From positions 1,302,001 through 1,366,000 of the forward strand of contig JBBPUQ010000006.1 of NCBI GenBank assembly GCA_038501195.1: a stretch of DNA of 64,000 nucleotides, read 5' to 3'. Shown here piece by piece: positions 36,262-49,600 of this stretch. This DNA is from Nemania diffusa. Its lineage: Eukaryota; Ascomycota; Sordariomycetes; Xylariales; Xylariaceae. The notes beneath the pieces were generated by a model that was given only the letters and a program-made list of their open reading frames with translations, had not been told where the DNA came from and did no database searches. How positions within the stretch are numbered: position 1 is the first letter of the stretch; each line of letters opens with the position of its first letter. Both the position numbers and the translations under genes were made by a program.

Positions 36262-37418
36262 ATCTCAAGCAGCAGTAGCATGGCAGAGCGTGCTGCTAGG
36301 AGGAATAAATAAGCTGCTGGGGGCTGGGTTGGACCGTGGTGGGCGTCCCGCCGTGACAGTGGCAGGAGGTCTGACGGATAGAACTACATGCCTCACCCAA
36401 GCCAGGTTCCCGGCTCCAGGCTGCGAGTACAACCGGTGTTGATAATAATTTACGAGTGCCAAACTGCGGGGGTTGGAGGGAAAACCACAGCACATATCTT
36501 AATCTCTGCACATGCGCGATAGGGAAACTAACTTAGACTCGAAACAATACATGTTCATTCACACTTATCATACCCACTGTGTAGAATCTCGCTCCACGAT
36601 CAATGTGAAAGGACTGTAATCTGCAACAAGTTGTAAATGCAACTGGATCGCAAGCTCGAGCTGCTTGTGTAACTGAGTACGTTTTTACACCATCTTAGAA
36701 TATGTCGTAGTATCAGACCTGCCAAGTAGTTCATGTGAACCTAATCTTTTAGTTCCTGCCAGTTAATATCAACATTAAACACCGTGCACTCCTCGCCAAA
36801 CCCTCGGGGAGTAATTCAGACACAGAAGCATCGCGATACCGGAGTTAAAAGATAACCCTACAGTCTAATTACATAAAGCAACGATTTGGGCTTTGATGGC
36901 GGCAGTAGTCCAAAGCCATACCAAACCTTACCTAACCTTACCCAGTCCCATTGTCTTTTAGTTCTTCCAAGCGTAAAAAAAACGGAGTGACCTGTGCTCG
37001 AGGTGTGGGTGCTACTTCGATAAGCGGAGAGCCGGGAGAGGCAGATATCCAATGAGGTCGTATTCATTATGTCAACACTAGGCAAGACATGCATGAAAAA
37101 GAGCCGCTGACAATAGTCTGGTATTCATCACGCTCTTTGATGCATACCTATCTAGAACCTTGATTATCCAATTACACCCGTGTATCCAACCCAACCCAAT
37201 ACTGCTCCACAGTGCTCGCGTGACTAACATGTAGCACACATCCAAGAATGAGGAGATATGCCGACAATCAATGAATGCCCCAAGACCAAACGCCCCAAGT
37301 ATGCTGTTCAACAAGGAAAAGCTATGCTAATAATGACAACCCTTTGCAATGGAATATGCTAACACCACCTCCATCCTCCTATACTTTGTGTTTCGAGTTC
37401 TGTTTTTTAAGTCGTCTT
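36262..37418. other. Intergenic, no gene seen
   Basis: About 1.15 kb between convergent genes. Open frames on the minus strand (36265-36511, 36858-37094, 37078-37314) have no domain or splice context. Confidence 0.6.
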
Positions 37419-38703
37419 TCATACGGTCTCGTGAGCACCATCGGGTCCGTTCTCGGAGTCGAGCTCTCGTGGATAAGCGTGTGAATAAATGCTGAATTGG
37501 TAAAAGATGATACCGTCTTCAACCATCGTCCCCAATGATCCAACAAGCCACGGCGTGGCCTTAATCAAGTACCCGGAGTCCTGAGAATAGGAGAAGACAC
37601 TCAATCCATACATCATATTTCCAGTTAGGGAGAACAAGAAAAACAGCAGCGCCAGGCCTGTTTAGTGTCAGCTCTCTACGTTCGTTCTACTATCGAATAC
37701 ACCAGACCTTACCATCGCAAGATTTCTGTTGGTAATTCTTAATAATTTGGGGAATCCGAGCGCTAAGCTCTCGTTAGCTTTGTGACGCCTAAGCTTTTCT
37801 TTAGTATTAACATACCACAAATAGCAGATGGCACTAGCGTAACCCAGAACCATCCCACTGATGGCCGCCGGGGAACTTGAGTCTGGCGCGGCATCGCCAT
37901 CAGGTTTATCCCAGGCTCCAAAGCGATACGAGATGAACCACCCCGCAGCACCGACAATATAAATGGCAAAGATAGCCAACGAGTTATTGATCCATGAGTT
38001 GCCGCTCGTGAGTTCGTCATCGCTTGTTGCGACACGCTTAATGCCGTGGAGGCTGGATTCTTCGTGATGGGAGTGCCGGATATGCGAGCCCGGAGGATTT
38101 GTAGAGTTTCGTCGTAGCAGGGGCTCGTCTTCCGATGCCTCGGTAGCAGAGGACTGTCTTCGTCGTGGAGCGATACGGGCATTGCGGACATTATAATATA
38201 TGCATTGCGTAATGAGGATAATGTCGGATATACAGAAGTAGCCTGCCAACGCCGTGGCAGTGGGAGCGAGACCGGTCACAAGCGCACCTGGGTGGGGGAC
38301 TTAGTGTTAAGGTGAAAGTTCGGGCTAGCTAGAGTATCGAGGGAGCAATAAGAAAAATCTATAGATGAAAAGAGCATTTGCGATAACTGGAAGCTGAAGA
38401 AACACGGACTCAAAAGGCTTGGTCGTTTAGGGTTGCAAAGATGAAGGTTGGCGAAACGTACCACTTAGATTAGTCACATCGCCAAACAACCAAATCGCTA
38501 GGAATCCCATAGACAGCCCTTCTGCGCTCTTAGCTTTATAGTTCGTGATAAGCTGAGGGATCTGGCAAGGTGTTAGCTTGGAGTAAATAAACTTGAGGCT
38601 CTTGCTCTAGTCATCATACTAATAAGCAAATCCATGCTGTTAAGCTCACGCTGCCAAAGATGCCCGAGAGGGCCTCGTTGACGGGGAGGCTTAGTGAGGA
38701 CAT
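37419..38703 (-). CDS. PQ-loop vacuolar amino-acid transporter (YPQ/PQLC2-like)
   Basis: A seven-span membrane protein of the family that exports cationic amino acids from vacuoles or lysosomes. Exons: 38703-38620, 38561-38462, 38287-37816, 37762-37713 and 37657-37419, all in phase, 314 residues. The first PQ loop is LLIPQLITNYKAKSAEGLS. The second, ARIPQIIKNYQQKSCDG, is recovered only when a 53-nt intron (37815-37763) and a 55-nt intron (37712-37658) are removed. Reading straight through gives a false frame of similar length. It is followed by LALLFFLFSLTGNMMYG. A long hydrophilic loop with phosphorylatable Ser/Thr and an EDEPLLRR dileucine-type sorting signal lies between the two halves. 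Vacuolar location and lysine/arginine transport are inferred from the family. Confidence 0.9.
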
Positions 38704-40023
38704 GATATCGGAGGCTTGAATCGCGGAGTTCGGTATGGGTGGAAAGGCAGGAAGACGCAGCATTTTCAGCTTCGCAAATGCTGCGATGACAGCAGGGAGC
38801 GCGCCGTATATGAGGAGGACGCTTCGATCATGTGAGTGGCTTGCACAGGTAGAGGGTTGATACCTATCATCGGAGAATGGATAAAGGTCAGCTGCAGAGG
38901 AGCGGGTGCTCCAGCCTACTTAGCTAGGTACTATCTATCTAGGTATCTAGCGATGATACTTCTGCGCAAAGTGGGTGTCGACGGCACTGTAAGTGTTTTC
39001 TTATCTCTCGACTTATCTTTGAACCCAAAGATAAGCGGACATCATGGTGTAACTGCGCGCATGTTCGGCCGAAAATAGTTTAGCGCCGTGTCATACAACA
39101 AATACACTTCTCCGTGAGACGCACGATTACCTATCACTACTAGAGAACGCATGTAATTCCTATAAGTAATAAGTATGCTATCCTATTTTCATTTTCTGTT
39201 GGTTAATTGCTATTATGTAGATGGTCTGGCCTTAGAACGGCATATGTGTATTACATACTTGTATATGCACGACCAATAACGTGAGAGTGCATGCTTAGAA
39301 CCAGCTGAGAGCCTTGTTGTGACGTCGCCTGCATCGTGAAGAACAAGGGTCCCTGTTCACTTGCAGCCCGCACCCGTATAGGTACCCTAAAAAAGGGTTG
39401 CGGGCTTGCCCACTTCTGCTGTTGACTCTTCCCCGCGCGCCCGTTCCGGGGCTTTTCACCACTAAGACACCACCAATTACCTACCTACACACAAGGTGTA
39501 AGACATTGCAGAACAGTATAAAGACTTAGGTAACTTAATCGTCAAATCAAAAAGTACCTAGGTTCCTCAAATTTTGGTCAATATCAACAACAGGAAAGAA
39601 TAATTACCAGGTTGTATAGATTCTACAATTGAAACAGGTAACTGTATCTACGAATAAAAACATGGGCAACGGGCAGTCAGCACAACCACAGCAGTCAGCT
39701 GTGTCCTGTACTCAGGGCAAATTAAGGGCAGGCGCCTGAGTCACGTTCCCTTGCCAACCACCACAACTCAACTCCGGCCAATGAGGTTATGCATGGGTGC
39801 ACCACCAAGCGCGCACAAGGCCTCATAACGTGGCCGCCAACTATTACACTTCAAGGAAGGGGGGTCCTCATTCTATACTTAATTTAACTCGAGCCCCAAC
39901 AAAACACCAAATTTTGTAGAATTTGAGAAATACCGATTACGGGTAAAGGTTACCTAATTGAATTAGTACTCGTGATCCCAGAAATTACCTCTGTATTAGC
40001 TTATACTGTAAGACAAGCCCACC
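38704..40023. other. Intergenic between divergent genes
   Basis: About 1.3 kb containing the promoters of the PQ-loop gene and of the S1/P1 nuclease. An open frame at 38836-39078 has no recognisable content. TACCTA and TAGGTA runs occur near 38930 and 39480. Confidence 0.6.
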
Positions 40024-41163
40024 ATGCAACTCGACCCTAGAGCCATCCTGCTGGGAGCCTCGGTCTTGCCGGGCGCTATAGCCTGGGGTAGTAAGTAGCA
40101 GCAGCCAAATTACCCAGCCTTTCATCTCGCGCCCTGTAAGATGTGCTAACAACGCCGGCGGCGGACAGGTCTGGGCCACGTGACGATCGCGTACATCGCG
40201 AGCAACTTCGTGCGGCCGGGCACGACGGCGCACTTCCAGGCGGTGCTGGGCAACGACACGGCGCACTACCTCGCGGGCGTGGCGACGTGGGCCGACAGCA
40301 TCCGCTACACCAAGTGGGGGCGCTTCAGCCGGAACTTCCACTTCATCGACGCCAAGGACGACCCGCCGGCGTACTGCGGCGTCGACTTCGCGCGCGACTG
40401 CAAGGCCGACGGCTGCGTCGTCAGCGCCCTGCAGAACTACACGGAGCAGCTGCTCGACGCGGACCTCTGGGCGTGGCGCAGGGCCCAGGCGGCCAAGTTC
40501 GTCGTCCACTTCGTTGGTGATATTCATCAGCCGCTGCACGTCGAGAACGTCGCGCAGGGTGGGAATGGTATTCATGTGAACTGGGAGGGGCATGATTTCA
40601 ACCGTAAGACAGTTTGCCCCTGTTTTCCTCTCCCGAAGCTATTCTCATCGGCGGGAGAGTGAGCGAGAAACGCAAAGTCTGACAGTATCTTGCAGTGCAT
40701 CACGTATGGGACTCGAGTATCGCAGAGAAGATGCTTGGGGGGAACAAGAGGAAGATCTATGATAATGCGTTCCGTTGGGCCACAAACCTCACAACTGAGA
40801 TCGAGTCCGGGAAATATCTGGCGGCGAGCGCATCGTGGATCAACGGGATGTTCCACGACGATCCCGTCTCGACATCTATGGTCTGGGCAAACGAATCCAA
40901 TGCCTATGTCTGTTCTCACGGTAAGTAGCAAATATGCTTCCAAACCTTTCCAGTTTGCAAGTTCAGTAGTTGATTCCACGTTGTCAGTCTTCCCGGAGGG
41001 TCCGACAGCCATCAAGGGTCAAGAACTTGCGGGCGAGTACTTTGAGAAAGCCGCACCGGTCATTGAGCTGCAAGTTGCGAAAGCAGGTTATCGCCTTGCG
41101 GCGTGGCTGGATCTCATTGCGGAGAGGATGTCGGGGGCTCAGCAGGATTTAGGGGAATTGTAG
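40024..41163 (+). CDS. Secreted S1/P1-type zinc nuclease
   Basis: An extracellular single-strand nuclease and 3'-nucleotidase with three zinc ions. Exons: 40024-40090, 40169-40603, 40696-40920 and 40988-41163, 300 residues. The signal peptide ends at Ala20, exposing Trp21 as the mature N-terminus, which is itself a zinc ligand. All nine ligands fall at the spacing known for P1 nuclease (mature numbering 1, 6, 45, 60, 116, 120, 126, 149, 153): Trp21, His26, Asp65, His80, His136, Asp140, His146, His169 and Asp173. Motifs are AWGSLGH, FHFIDA, HFVGDIHQPLH and NLHHVWD. N-glycosylation sites (NYT, NLT, NES) and paired Cys suit secretion. Exon 2 is strikingly GC-rich compared with exons 3 and 4. A complete and apparently active enzyme. 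Confidence 0.95.
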
Positions 41164-44100
41164 CAGAAGCATTCATCGTCATCACGATCTTGTAAGATCC
41201 CAGAAATGTCTAATGTAAACATAACGCTTCGGCCTCTGCGGCCGCTCGGGTTGGTTTACAGTAAAGATCTGGTGCATCGGGGTTACCTGGAGGAGAAACT
41301 CACATTCCAACACAACGAAGAAGGAGCTCGAAGGTTTTCGCGAGATTCAGCCTGATGCTGCGTCTGCAACGCGGGCGTTTGGGGGAGGAATAGAAATTGG
41401 GTCATAGGATCTCTTCACGACGGCGTTCCCCAGAATTTCCATAGGGGGGAGCCCACATGATATTCAACGTTTGCCCGAAACAAACTCGCAGCGTCGGAGA
41501 ATAGGCGCCGCCGCCCGCATCGTCTATCCTACTACAGTGTGGCGGGTATGTATGTATGTGTGTATGTAGCGCAGCAGGACTTTCCAGGTAGAAAGAGGAA
41601 GGTCAGTAGACAGTAGATAGGTGCGGAGGTGCGGTATACAGGATACGAGACCGCCAAATACCTGCGAACAGAGCGTCTGATACCTGTCGAAACAACAGCT
41701 GCAACCACTCAACCTCGTGTTGGGGGCTGGGTGCCGAATACCGATCCCATCGTCGTCTGAATATTTGAAAATCTTGACCAGATCTACGCGGGGGTTTGGC
41801 ACTAAACAAAGATGACAGCCTCGCTTGCTACCTACCTACCTAGTTTAATGAAGATAGCAGCAAGCCCCTAGTGTATAATTACAGTACTGTAAGCGACGGA
41901 GACCGAAATTGCTAGAGCACCTAGTTCTCCTGCAACTGGTTAAGCAGGTTCACGGGTACTGTAGTGTAGGGGTTGTGGTTTCACCCTAGGTTTGGGACGA
42001 GCAGAGTGCCATTCACTGGGGTTGATGATTACATACATACATGGAAATTCAACTAGACAAGTGTGATTGAGTAAGTATAGCAGCATGGTCTGCCTATAGT
42101 ATGTATTCCTATGAGCTTCATTTTACTCACGTTAGTACGAGAAGCGGCTGAATTTCATACTGTATGTACTCTGTATAGGTATGTAGCCAAAATACCTATC
42201 TTGTAGATACCTAGTCTTCATCTCCGAATAATCGGGTTCGAAAAGGGGCACTAGTCAGGTTGTAGTTATTAAGAGGCTCGTTTAGGTGTAGGGCTGCTGG
42301 TAAAGTGCAATAGAGCTGGGTTCCTCCTTTCTCATTCGGGTGGGCTAGCCGAGCAACAGGGATACCTAGAGCTGCACTATGTTCGAAATGAGGCAAGGAG
42401 GCTTACCAGCTTAAGGCCGTGATAGAGACTCTAGGAGGTTCTCCGGAGATACCAGTAGTGCAGGCTTACAGTACACCCCAGCAGACCCCAGGCTAGATTA
42501 GTGGAGGGACCATTGAGCGGTGTCCACGCCGCAGCTAAAATAGCCCCGTGCCCGTGCCCCTGATGGACACCGCCTGAGGGAGATGCAGAACCGCAGAGTC
42601 TGCACAGGCATGGTTCATAATTATAGGTAAACAATTCTATACGTACTGTATATATTTTACATACTGTAGATACTGTGGTTATTTACAGAATATAGGATGT
42701 GTATTGAAAGGTTAGGTAAGAACTCAGCATGCAGTATTCGATCATCCAATCTACAGAAACACCAGATCAGCACAGTTTTCTACAGAGTACCTACTCTACA
42801 TATATGCATGTACCTGTCGTACCATTATTTTAGAGCGCTTTACAAATGGTGATTTTGGGTTGAGTGCATCCGGTTTGACCATGAATGTAGCATAACAATA
42901 AGCCGCGGACGCTTAAACATGTTTTGGGCTTAATGACTTGTCCGGTGCGGCCGGGAGGTCGAGGCAACGTCGATCTCATGTCTGGGCGGTAAATCATAAA
43001 GGGTGCATATTTTGGAACAGTGCGCTGGAAGGTCGCCATCCATCATCCATTACTACGCACTGCCTACGCACTACTCTGTACGTGCAAGTGGTTGAGCCAG
43101 CCAGAGAGGAAGGGTAAGAGCAGGCGCCAGTTTCGCAATTTGAGATGGCATTCGGCGCGCATGGGACAGCAAACAAGTTTCCGACCGGCTCTTGGGTGTC
43201 CCAGTGATCGACAACAGCGATAATCGACAGAACGCCAAGAACCAGATCTTTCTTCTCGGAGGTTGAGACTTGGCAGCGATGGTGGGAGAAACACGAATGA
43301 TGTCAGTCTCTAGGCGCCGCATCTCGTACCTACATACGCGACCCAGATGGGATAATCCGATGTTGATTAATGGAATAGTTGTGAATGAATGAATGAATGA
43401 ATGAATAGGACGGCGGCAGCGGTTGGGAGGAGGTTCTTGTTCAGCACGTTTCACGTCAGAGACCCCTGTATGAGACGCTATGGCATCTCGTCGGCCGGGG
43501 AAGTCTGTCCTGTGAGTGGCCAATTCCTCGGAAAGTGGAGTCCGCCCAGGCGGATCTGCGACGTCCATAGCCTCAAGACTCAGATGGCAGAGCTTAACCA
43601 ACTCCTGTTCCCCACCCGCCGTTGCCCAAAGGAAATCTAAAAAGAGGTACAGAATATACTTACAGCACACTACAGAACTCTCCATACAGCATAGCGCATG
43701 CATCCAGTGCATATCGGATCTCGGCAATCGATAAGCTAGTGCTTAGGTCGCCGCCGTCGCCGCCTCCTCGTCCTGCTCCTCCTCCAAACATTGGTTCCTT
43801 TATTCCCTCAATTTCAAGGCGCCAGGATGCTTCATTGCCCTGCAGTGACACTTGTTGCATTATTACATGCCTTCACGAGAGCTGACTGCTCGAAACCAGA
43901 GTATCAACTTCTTTGACATAATTGTATCTGTCCGTCTCTGTCTGTATACGACGGCGTAGGATCGATCCCTGTCTAATTTAGAGCTTCCTATGATAATGCA
44001 AGCAAAGTTGCACTACCCTAATGGTGTTGTATAAGGTGACACTTTTATTGCTCATGTACTTATAGGCTGTAAAATTGTACATCGCGTGCCTAGGTATGGA

Positions 44101-44983
44101 ATCAGTCCGTCTCAATTAAGCATCAAGTACCTGATCGTCGGATATAGTCTTGAAGTCGCGAATCTGGACTTGACGCAGGTACCATATGTATAGCGTGGGT
44201 ATCGGTCTGATACTACCTACCTGTCTCCATCTCAATACCTAGATTTGGTATCTCGAACCAATCCGCCAGCTCCCCCGCTCTCCGCCGTGGCGTAGTCTAG
44301 TGTGCCAGGCGGCTGCACGGGTTCTCCAATCCTTCGATTGGCGTGTTCGCCTACAAAATTTTGCCTACAGAGACAAGATTCGATTAAGCTCTCGAATCCT
44401 TGCTCAGTCTGATGCAACTTGGGCTTCGAGAGAACCTCCTCCCGCCTCCCCCCTGCTCCTAGCGTCGAGATTATAGCCACCAGGATCATTACTCCTTGGC
44501 AGACCCTGTCATTTGCTCGCTTCAACCCTGTCGTGCCCTCTACCATTTTGTTTTGAGTATGTGGATACGGCTCCTTTTCAGGTCCCTGGCTGTTGCCTTC
44601 GTTCCTGGCCTCAACGCATGAGCCGTGGACAGGCCGGCCTGCCATATCTCGGCAGGGCATATAAGACAAAGTCTTGGCCGTCTTGCTCAACCTCGTTTTA
44701 ATCCAACCCAGTTCACTTCTCTCAGCCCATTTTACTTACTTCGGATTCCTATCCACCCTTCCTTTCTCTTTCTTGAAGAATGCGCTGGTAGTGTATCTTG
44801 TTCATTCGTTCCTTCTACCGCTATTGTGACTAGCCTACTTCGATTCAGCGTCTGTGACACTCTTTATTCAACTACTCGAAACCGGTCTGGAACCATTTCT
44901 ACAACACGTTCAATTCTCGCCTTCAAATCAGCAGTAATAACTCGTTATTATCACGTTATTTCGTCACCTACAAACTCGCAACC
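41164..44983. other. Intergenic tract with microsatellite, no gene seen
   Basis: About 3.8 kb. A GAAT microsatellite at 43383-43407 and many TACCTA/TAGGTA motifs (41830, 42200, 42640, 44215) are visible. Long minus-strand frames at 43071-43727 and 44232-44690 lack domain, start context and splice sites and are judged fortuitous. The final 400 bp, CT-rich, should be the promoter and leader of the secreted repeat protein. Confidence 0.55.
43383..43407. repeat. GAAT microsatellite
   Basis: Six head-to-tail GAAT units. Simple repeat. Confidence 0.9.
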
Positions 44984-46685
44984 ATGCAGACCAAAAACAT
45001 CCTTCTCGGGCTTCTCAGCCTCACGGCCATTGCCGAAGCTTCTGCTATCCACCGCCCCTTCGACAACGTCTTGAACCGCCGCGCCACCCGATCTGTTCAG
45101 AGCCGGCAAAACTTCAACGCCAATAAATTCGGCAGTTAGTATTCATCGAAACATAGAGCTATATTGAGGGGAACTAACCAATTGCCATAGAAGGCGGAAA
45201 CAACGGGGGAAACAACAGTACGATAGCATCCTCTCCACACTATTATTCGACAATATGCTAATATCCTATCTTTAGACCAGGGAAACAACGGCCAGAACAA
45301 CCAGGGTGGTAACGCCGGCAACGCTGCCAACACTGGTAATGCCGGCAACAACGGTAACAGTAAGTCATCGGAGTCTAGTAAATAGAACTCATTCAATAAT
45401 GGGGTATTTACTAACACTGAGATGCAGACAATGCTAACCAGGCTGCTATCACCCTCGATGCCAACGTTATCCAGACGGGTTCGGCCTCCGACGGAGACCC
45501 GGACACGGCTAGTGGCGAGGCGGCTTCTCAGACGTGAGTAGTATGCACTGGTGAAATGCGAGCATGATCTAATAGGATATAGGGATACTGCCAACTTCAT
45601 CAACTTCTGCTCAGGCAAGACCTTGACCAACGGTCTTCAGAACACGGCAGGTTCCTGCAACGGTATTGGTGAGTTAAGTACGACCTTACCAGTTTACCAG
45701 TTTTTTAACCCCTCGTAGTGATGGGTAACATTCCTGCAAAGACGAACATGGTTTCAACCGTCATCGTCAACCCCCAGAACAATGACAACATCCAATCCAA
45801 CCAGGACTTCAGCATCCAAGTCCAGCTCGCTAACTTCGCTCCCGGTACATTCACGAATGCCGATAACACGTACTACTCTGCTCCCCAGGACTTGGATGGC
45901 AGCGGTAACATCATTGGCCACACCCACGTGACTGTTCAGGACTTGGGCAATGATCTTAACCCTACCACGCCTCTGGATGCCAGCCAATTCGCCTTCTTCA
46001 AGGGTATCAACGATGCCGGAAATGGCAAGGGTCTTTTGGCCGCAGATGTAGCCGGTGGTCTCCCCGCTGGTAACTACCGTCTTTGCACCATGTCTTCTGC
46101 TGCCAACCATCAACCTGTAATCATGCCCGTCGCTCAGCGTGGTGCCCAGGATGACTGTGTCCGCTTTACTGGTATGTATTCGGCTCTTCGTTCTCTCAAG
46201 CCATAAGCCACTGACTCCGGGGTATAGTTAGCGACAACGCCGGCAACGGTAACGCCAACAATGGCCAGAACGCCAACAACGGCCAGAACGCAAACAACGG
46301 TCAAAATGCCAACAATGGCCAGAACGCGAACAATGGTCAGAATGCCAACAACGGTCAGAATGGCCAGAACGGGCAGAATGGTCAAGGGCAGAACAGTAAT
46401 ACCTCAACGGGGGCGCAGACCGGCAATAATCAAGCTAACAACTCGCAGAGTAGCGCCGCACTAGGTGGCATTGCTGCCCCTGCCGTCACCAACTCGGGTG
46501 ACTCTTCGAGACCCTTCTCGGTCAACGGAAACACCTTCGTCAACCAGGCAGCCGCTCTCCAGCGCAGCTGCGACATACAACAGAACGCTTGCTCCGATGC
46601 CGCCAATTCCGGCAAGAACGTAGGGTTCACAGTGACCCAGTGCCAAGCACAGCAACAGACGTGTCTCGCCGCTGCTGGCAATTAA
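44984..46685 (+). CDS. Secreted Asn/Gly-repeat protein of a filamentous-ascomycete family
   Basis: Seven exons, with a 27-nt microexon: 44984-45134, 45191-45217, 45276-45359, 45428-45533, 45583-45668, 45719-46171 and 46228-46685, all in phase, 454 residues. There is a signal peptide (NILLGLLSLTAIAEASA) and an Arg-Arg before the mature start, a possible Kex2-type site. An Asn/Gly-rich linker comes next. The conserved core then begins GDPDTASGEAASQT and includes NFINFCSGK, IPAKTNMVS, FTNADNTYYSAPQDLDG, IIGHTHVTVQDLG, FFKGINDAGNGKG and NYRLCTMSSAANHQPVIM. A second repeat tract of Asn-Ala-Asn-Asn-Gly-Gln follows, then a C-terminal Cys module (QRSCDIQQNACSDAANSG, CQAQQQTC). The core occurs widely in moulds as an unstudied secreted protein. 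Cell-wall or extracellular function is inferred. Confidence 0.85.
46251..46358 (+). repeat. Six 18-bp tandem units coding Asn-Ala-Asn-Asn-Gly-Gln
   Basis: In-frame units of the type AACGCCAACAATGGCCAG, each differing at third positions, followed by shorter Asn-Gly-Gln units to about 46395. Protein periodicity is conserved while DNA varies, suggesting selection on the protein repeat. Confidence 0.9.
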
Positions 46686-49600
46686 AAGACCGGATAGACG
46701 GCTTTGTTGTGTGGAGAAGGGAGTTGCACCGAAGCGGTGTCTCTGAACCGCCACACAAGATTGGTGATGGGGGAAGCTGTGCATTGGTGATGGACCTGGG
46801 CCGGTCTAGTCACATGTATCTACGGCATCCCCGAACCATTTACGCTACTGTTTTCTCGGGGTTGTTCATTGGATGGGAGTTAGAGCGAGGGAGATGAAAA
46901 ACGACCATATTCTTAATCACGGGGCTCGGGCACTGGATACCTGCCGCCACGGTGCTGCATAACATACTCTCTGGTTTTTAGAAGGCTATTATGTATTTTT
47001 TCCGCCCACCTTTCATTGTTTTATCTATTTTTTCTTCTAGGGTTGTGGTGGGTTTGTCACATAGCGGTCAGTTTGGCTACGAATTCGAACACACTTCAGC
47101 AAAAGCTCAATGATGGAATATCTGATGCGATGTGATATGTAATTAACTACGCTAACTTTCATGGACGATTGAGATGGTTGAAAACTTGATAACTCGTCTA
47201 AAGCCCCAGCCTGTTTCCTGCCTCCTGGACTTTTTTTCTCTAATGCTTGCTTCTACTAATTTTTGGTGGCGGCAGCTGGGACACGGATAAGCCGCACTCC
47301 GTGCTTCAAGATCCGTCTCGAATGAACCCCTTATGTCTCCACCCTTCCCCCGCATCCAACCAAGCCCCATTCCTCCCGCTGTGGCTTGTGTAGTGCGGCA
47401 GGCGGCCGCATGCCGAGCCGTTTATTACATTGGGGTTTGGTTGGTTCTTGTTGCATTCCTTCATTACCTGCTTGTGGTTGAAAAGACCGAACACGTGTTT
47501 TTGAGTGCTGAGAAGCCAGGTCAAGTATGCATGCTTACGTTAGATAGCCGGTGCTAGAGTTACATATAACTGTCTGCTTATCCTCAGGTTTTGTGGCCTT
47601 TAGGCCACGAAACAGAACTACAGCACTATACGGCTACGCTACTCGCAGTAAAACGCTGCCAAGTCGGGCACATGACCATCTGCAGTTACTCGTATATGTC
47701 CACTGTTAGAAACTATGATATGATATTTGCTAGGTGTTCGACAATTTTCTAGGCATTTAATTTAACTAGGAAGGTAGTAGTTAAGTTATCTACCCTGGGT
47801 AGATGACGAGCAAATTCATGTCCGTTGTTATCCCCTACAGTCATCTTGAGGCATGCTCGAGTCGTAAGCAATTACTGGGCTATTATGGTGAGACTTCAAG
47901 AGAAGCAAAACTATGCGACATGTAAAATCCGCATCTCAGAATGTTTGAGCTATCCAACTCGAGAGTATATGCGTTGTGTTTGATGACTAGCTAGACGAGA
48001 AGCTAAGTTTGACTCCCCCACGAATAAATTTACCATAACAACGTGGATTTCGCGATGCTACTATCACACCTCATTTTAATAGGACGCTTGCGACTTAGAT
48101 CATTGATGAAAGCACTTGCAAATATTGCTCCCTTCTGTTCAACATATGAAGCTACAATTTCCATAGGCTCAATGCTTGAAGTATGATTATAAGAAAGGAT
48201 ATAGCTTTGCAGTCTCATTACGAGCTATGTATAAATTTTGTCTTTCTACTCCTAACTCTAGAGTGTCAGGAGCTCATACTACAATAGTCACAGAATGAAT
48301 GGAGAGCCTCTTACGACTAGGTGCAAGGGAAACTTCAAGCTCACTAGAAACACAAAATAACTACTGAGCATCTTAAGTTCGATCAGGTAGTTAAACATAG
48401 TCAAAACTACCAATATACTCACCTACTTACCTACTTACCAATTCACTATCAGTAATATTTACATGCGATGAATTTTCGCCATAATACGATTTTCCTAAAG
48501 CTTATTAGTTATCAACGGTATGTTCCAGAATCTATGTTAGCAAGGACCAATCTGGTTCTGCAAGAAGCGTATGTGTAGAAAATAACTAGTTAAAGGTCTT
48601 CATTTAGGTAGAGGGACTGCATAAGAGACGAAGGATTGATAAGATGAGCAAGAGTCAGAGGGCAGATTATAGGGTATGATAACGTCTTGACGAGTCTAAT
48701 GCTTAGAAAGTAAAAGAATATAGAAATTGACTGAACTATAGAGATTAAGTAGCATAATATCTCGGTTAAAGCAGTCCTCAACGCTCGAGAAGTATAGGAG
48801 TATACATCCTGCTTATTTGCGACTAGATAATCCAGCGTAGGAAATAACAAGAAAGGCGAGTTAAGTATATGAATAGTATATACTAGACATTCATTGCTAC
48901 TTTGCTGCCTAGGGAGGCATCGATACGAGATGGTTTTGAGCCAATTTTATATATTACTCTATCATGCCTCTATTTTACTAATGCCGTAAACTACAACCCT
49001 TATTGAAAAAAGACAGCTTAATCTCGAGAGCCCATGCACGAGATCACACTGCACGAAGCCTAACAAGGGACAAGAGACAACATTGATACGCTATTCAAGT
49101 CAACCGGTAAAGAACTTCATTCCTCGTTTAGCTGCTAAGTACAACTATTGCACAACGGGACCAGGTATTCTATCATGACGTTAGTCACCCAATCAGCCAT
49201 CCAACCACATTATCATCTTCTTCATGACCAGGTGCGTCGGAGTTGTACATGAGGCCTGAGGTATGAAGACCCTGGAGTTGAAATAACCACCCGCTCGTTT
49301 CCATCGGGCACCTTTAATGCTCAAGTGCTTCAAATAAGAATGCCGAGGCCATCAATGCTTTAACGTGTTTGTGCTCGCCCGGCAACGCTAGAGACGACCA
49401 ATGAATTCGCTACGGCTAAGGAAGCCGCAGCATGGTTGGAAACGATAAAAAAAAAGGAAGGACGGTGAAACAGGAAGTGGGAATACAGAAGTTGCATTAA
49501 TTAGTAATGCGAGTAAAATGCGGGCTGATTATTCCGCACTAAAGACCAACAGAAAGCCGCCACTAACATGTAACTCAAAACATCAAGGAACAACAGGATA

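Noticed and set aside
39985..40593. 202-codon minus-strand open frame
   Set aside because: Antisense to the GC-rich nuclease exon, whose nine zinc ligands prove the plus-strand reading.
43071..43727. 218-codon minus-strand frame
   Set aside because: Runs through a GAAT microsatellite, no domain, no start context and mixed low-complexity composition.
44232..44690. 152-codon minus-strand frame
   Set aside because: Lies in the promoter region of the secreted repeat protein, with no domain or conservation cue.
48030..48218. Possible retrotransposon RNase H remnant
   Set aside because: A PIKMRCDSS-like string alone is too short and no catalytic residues or terminal repeats were found.
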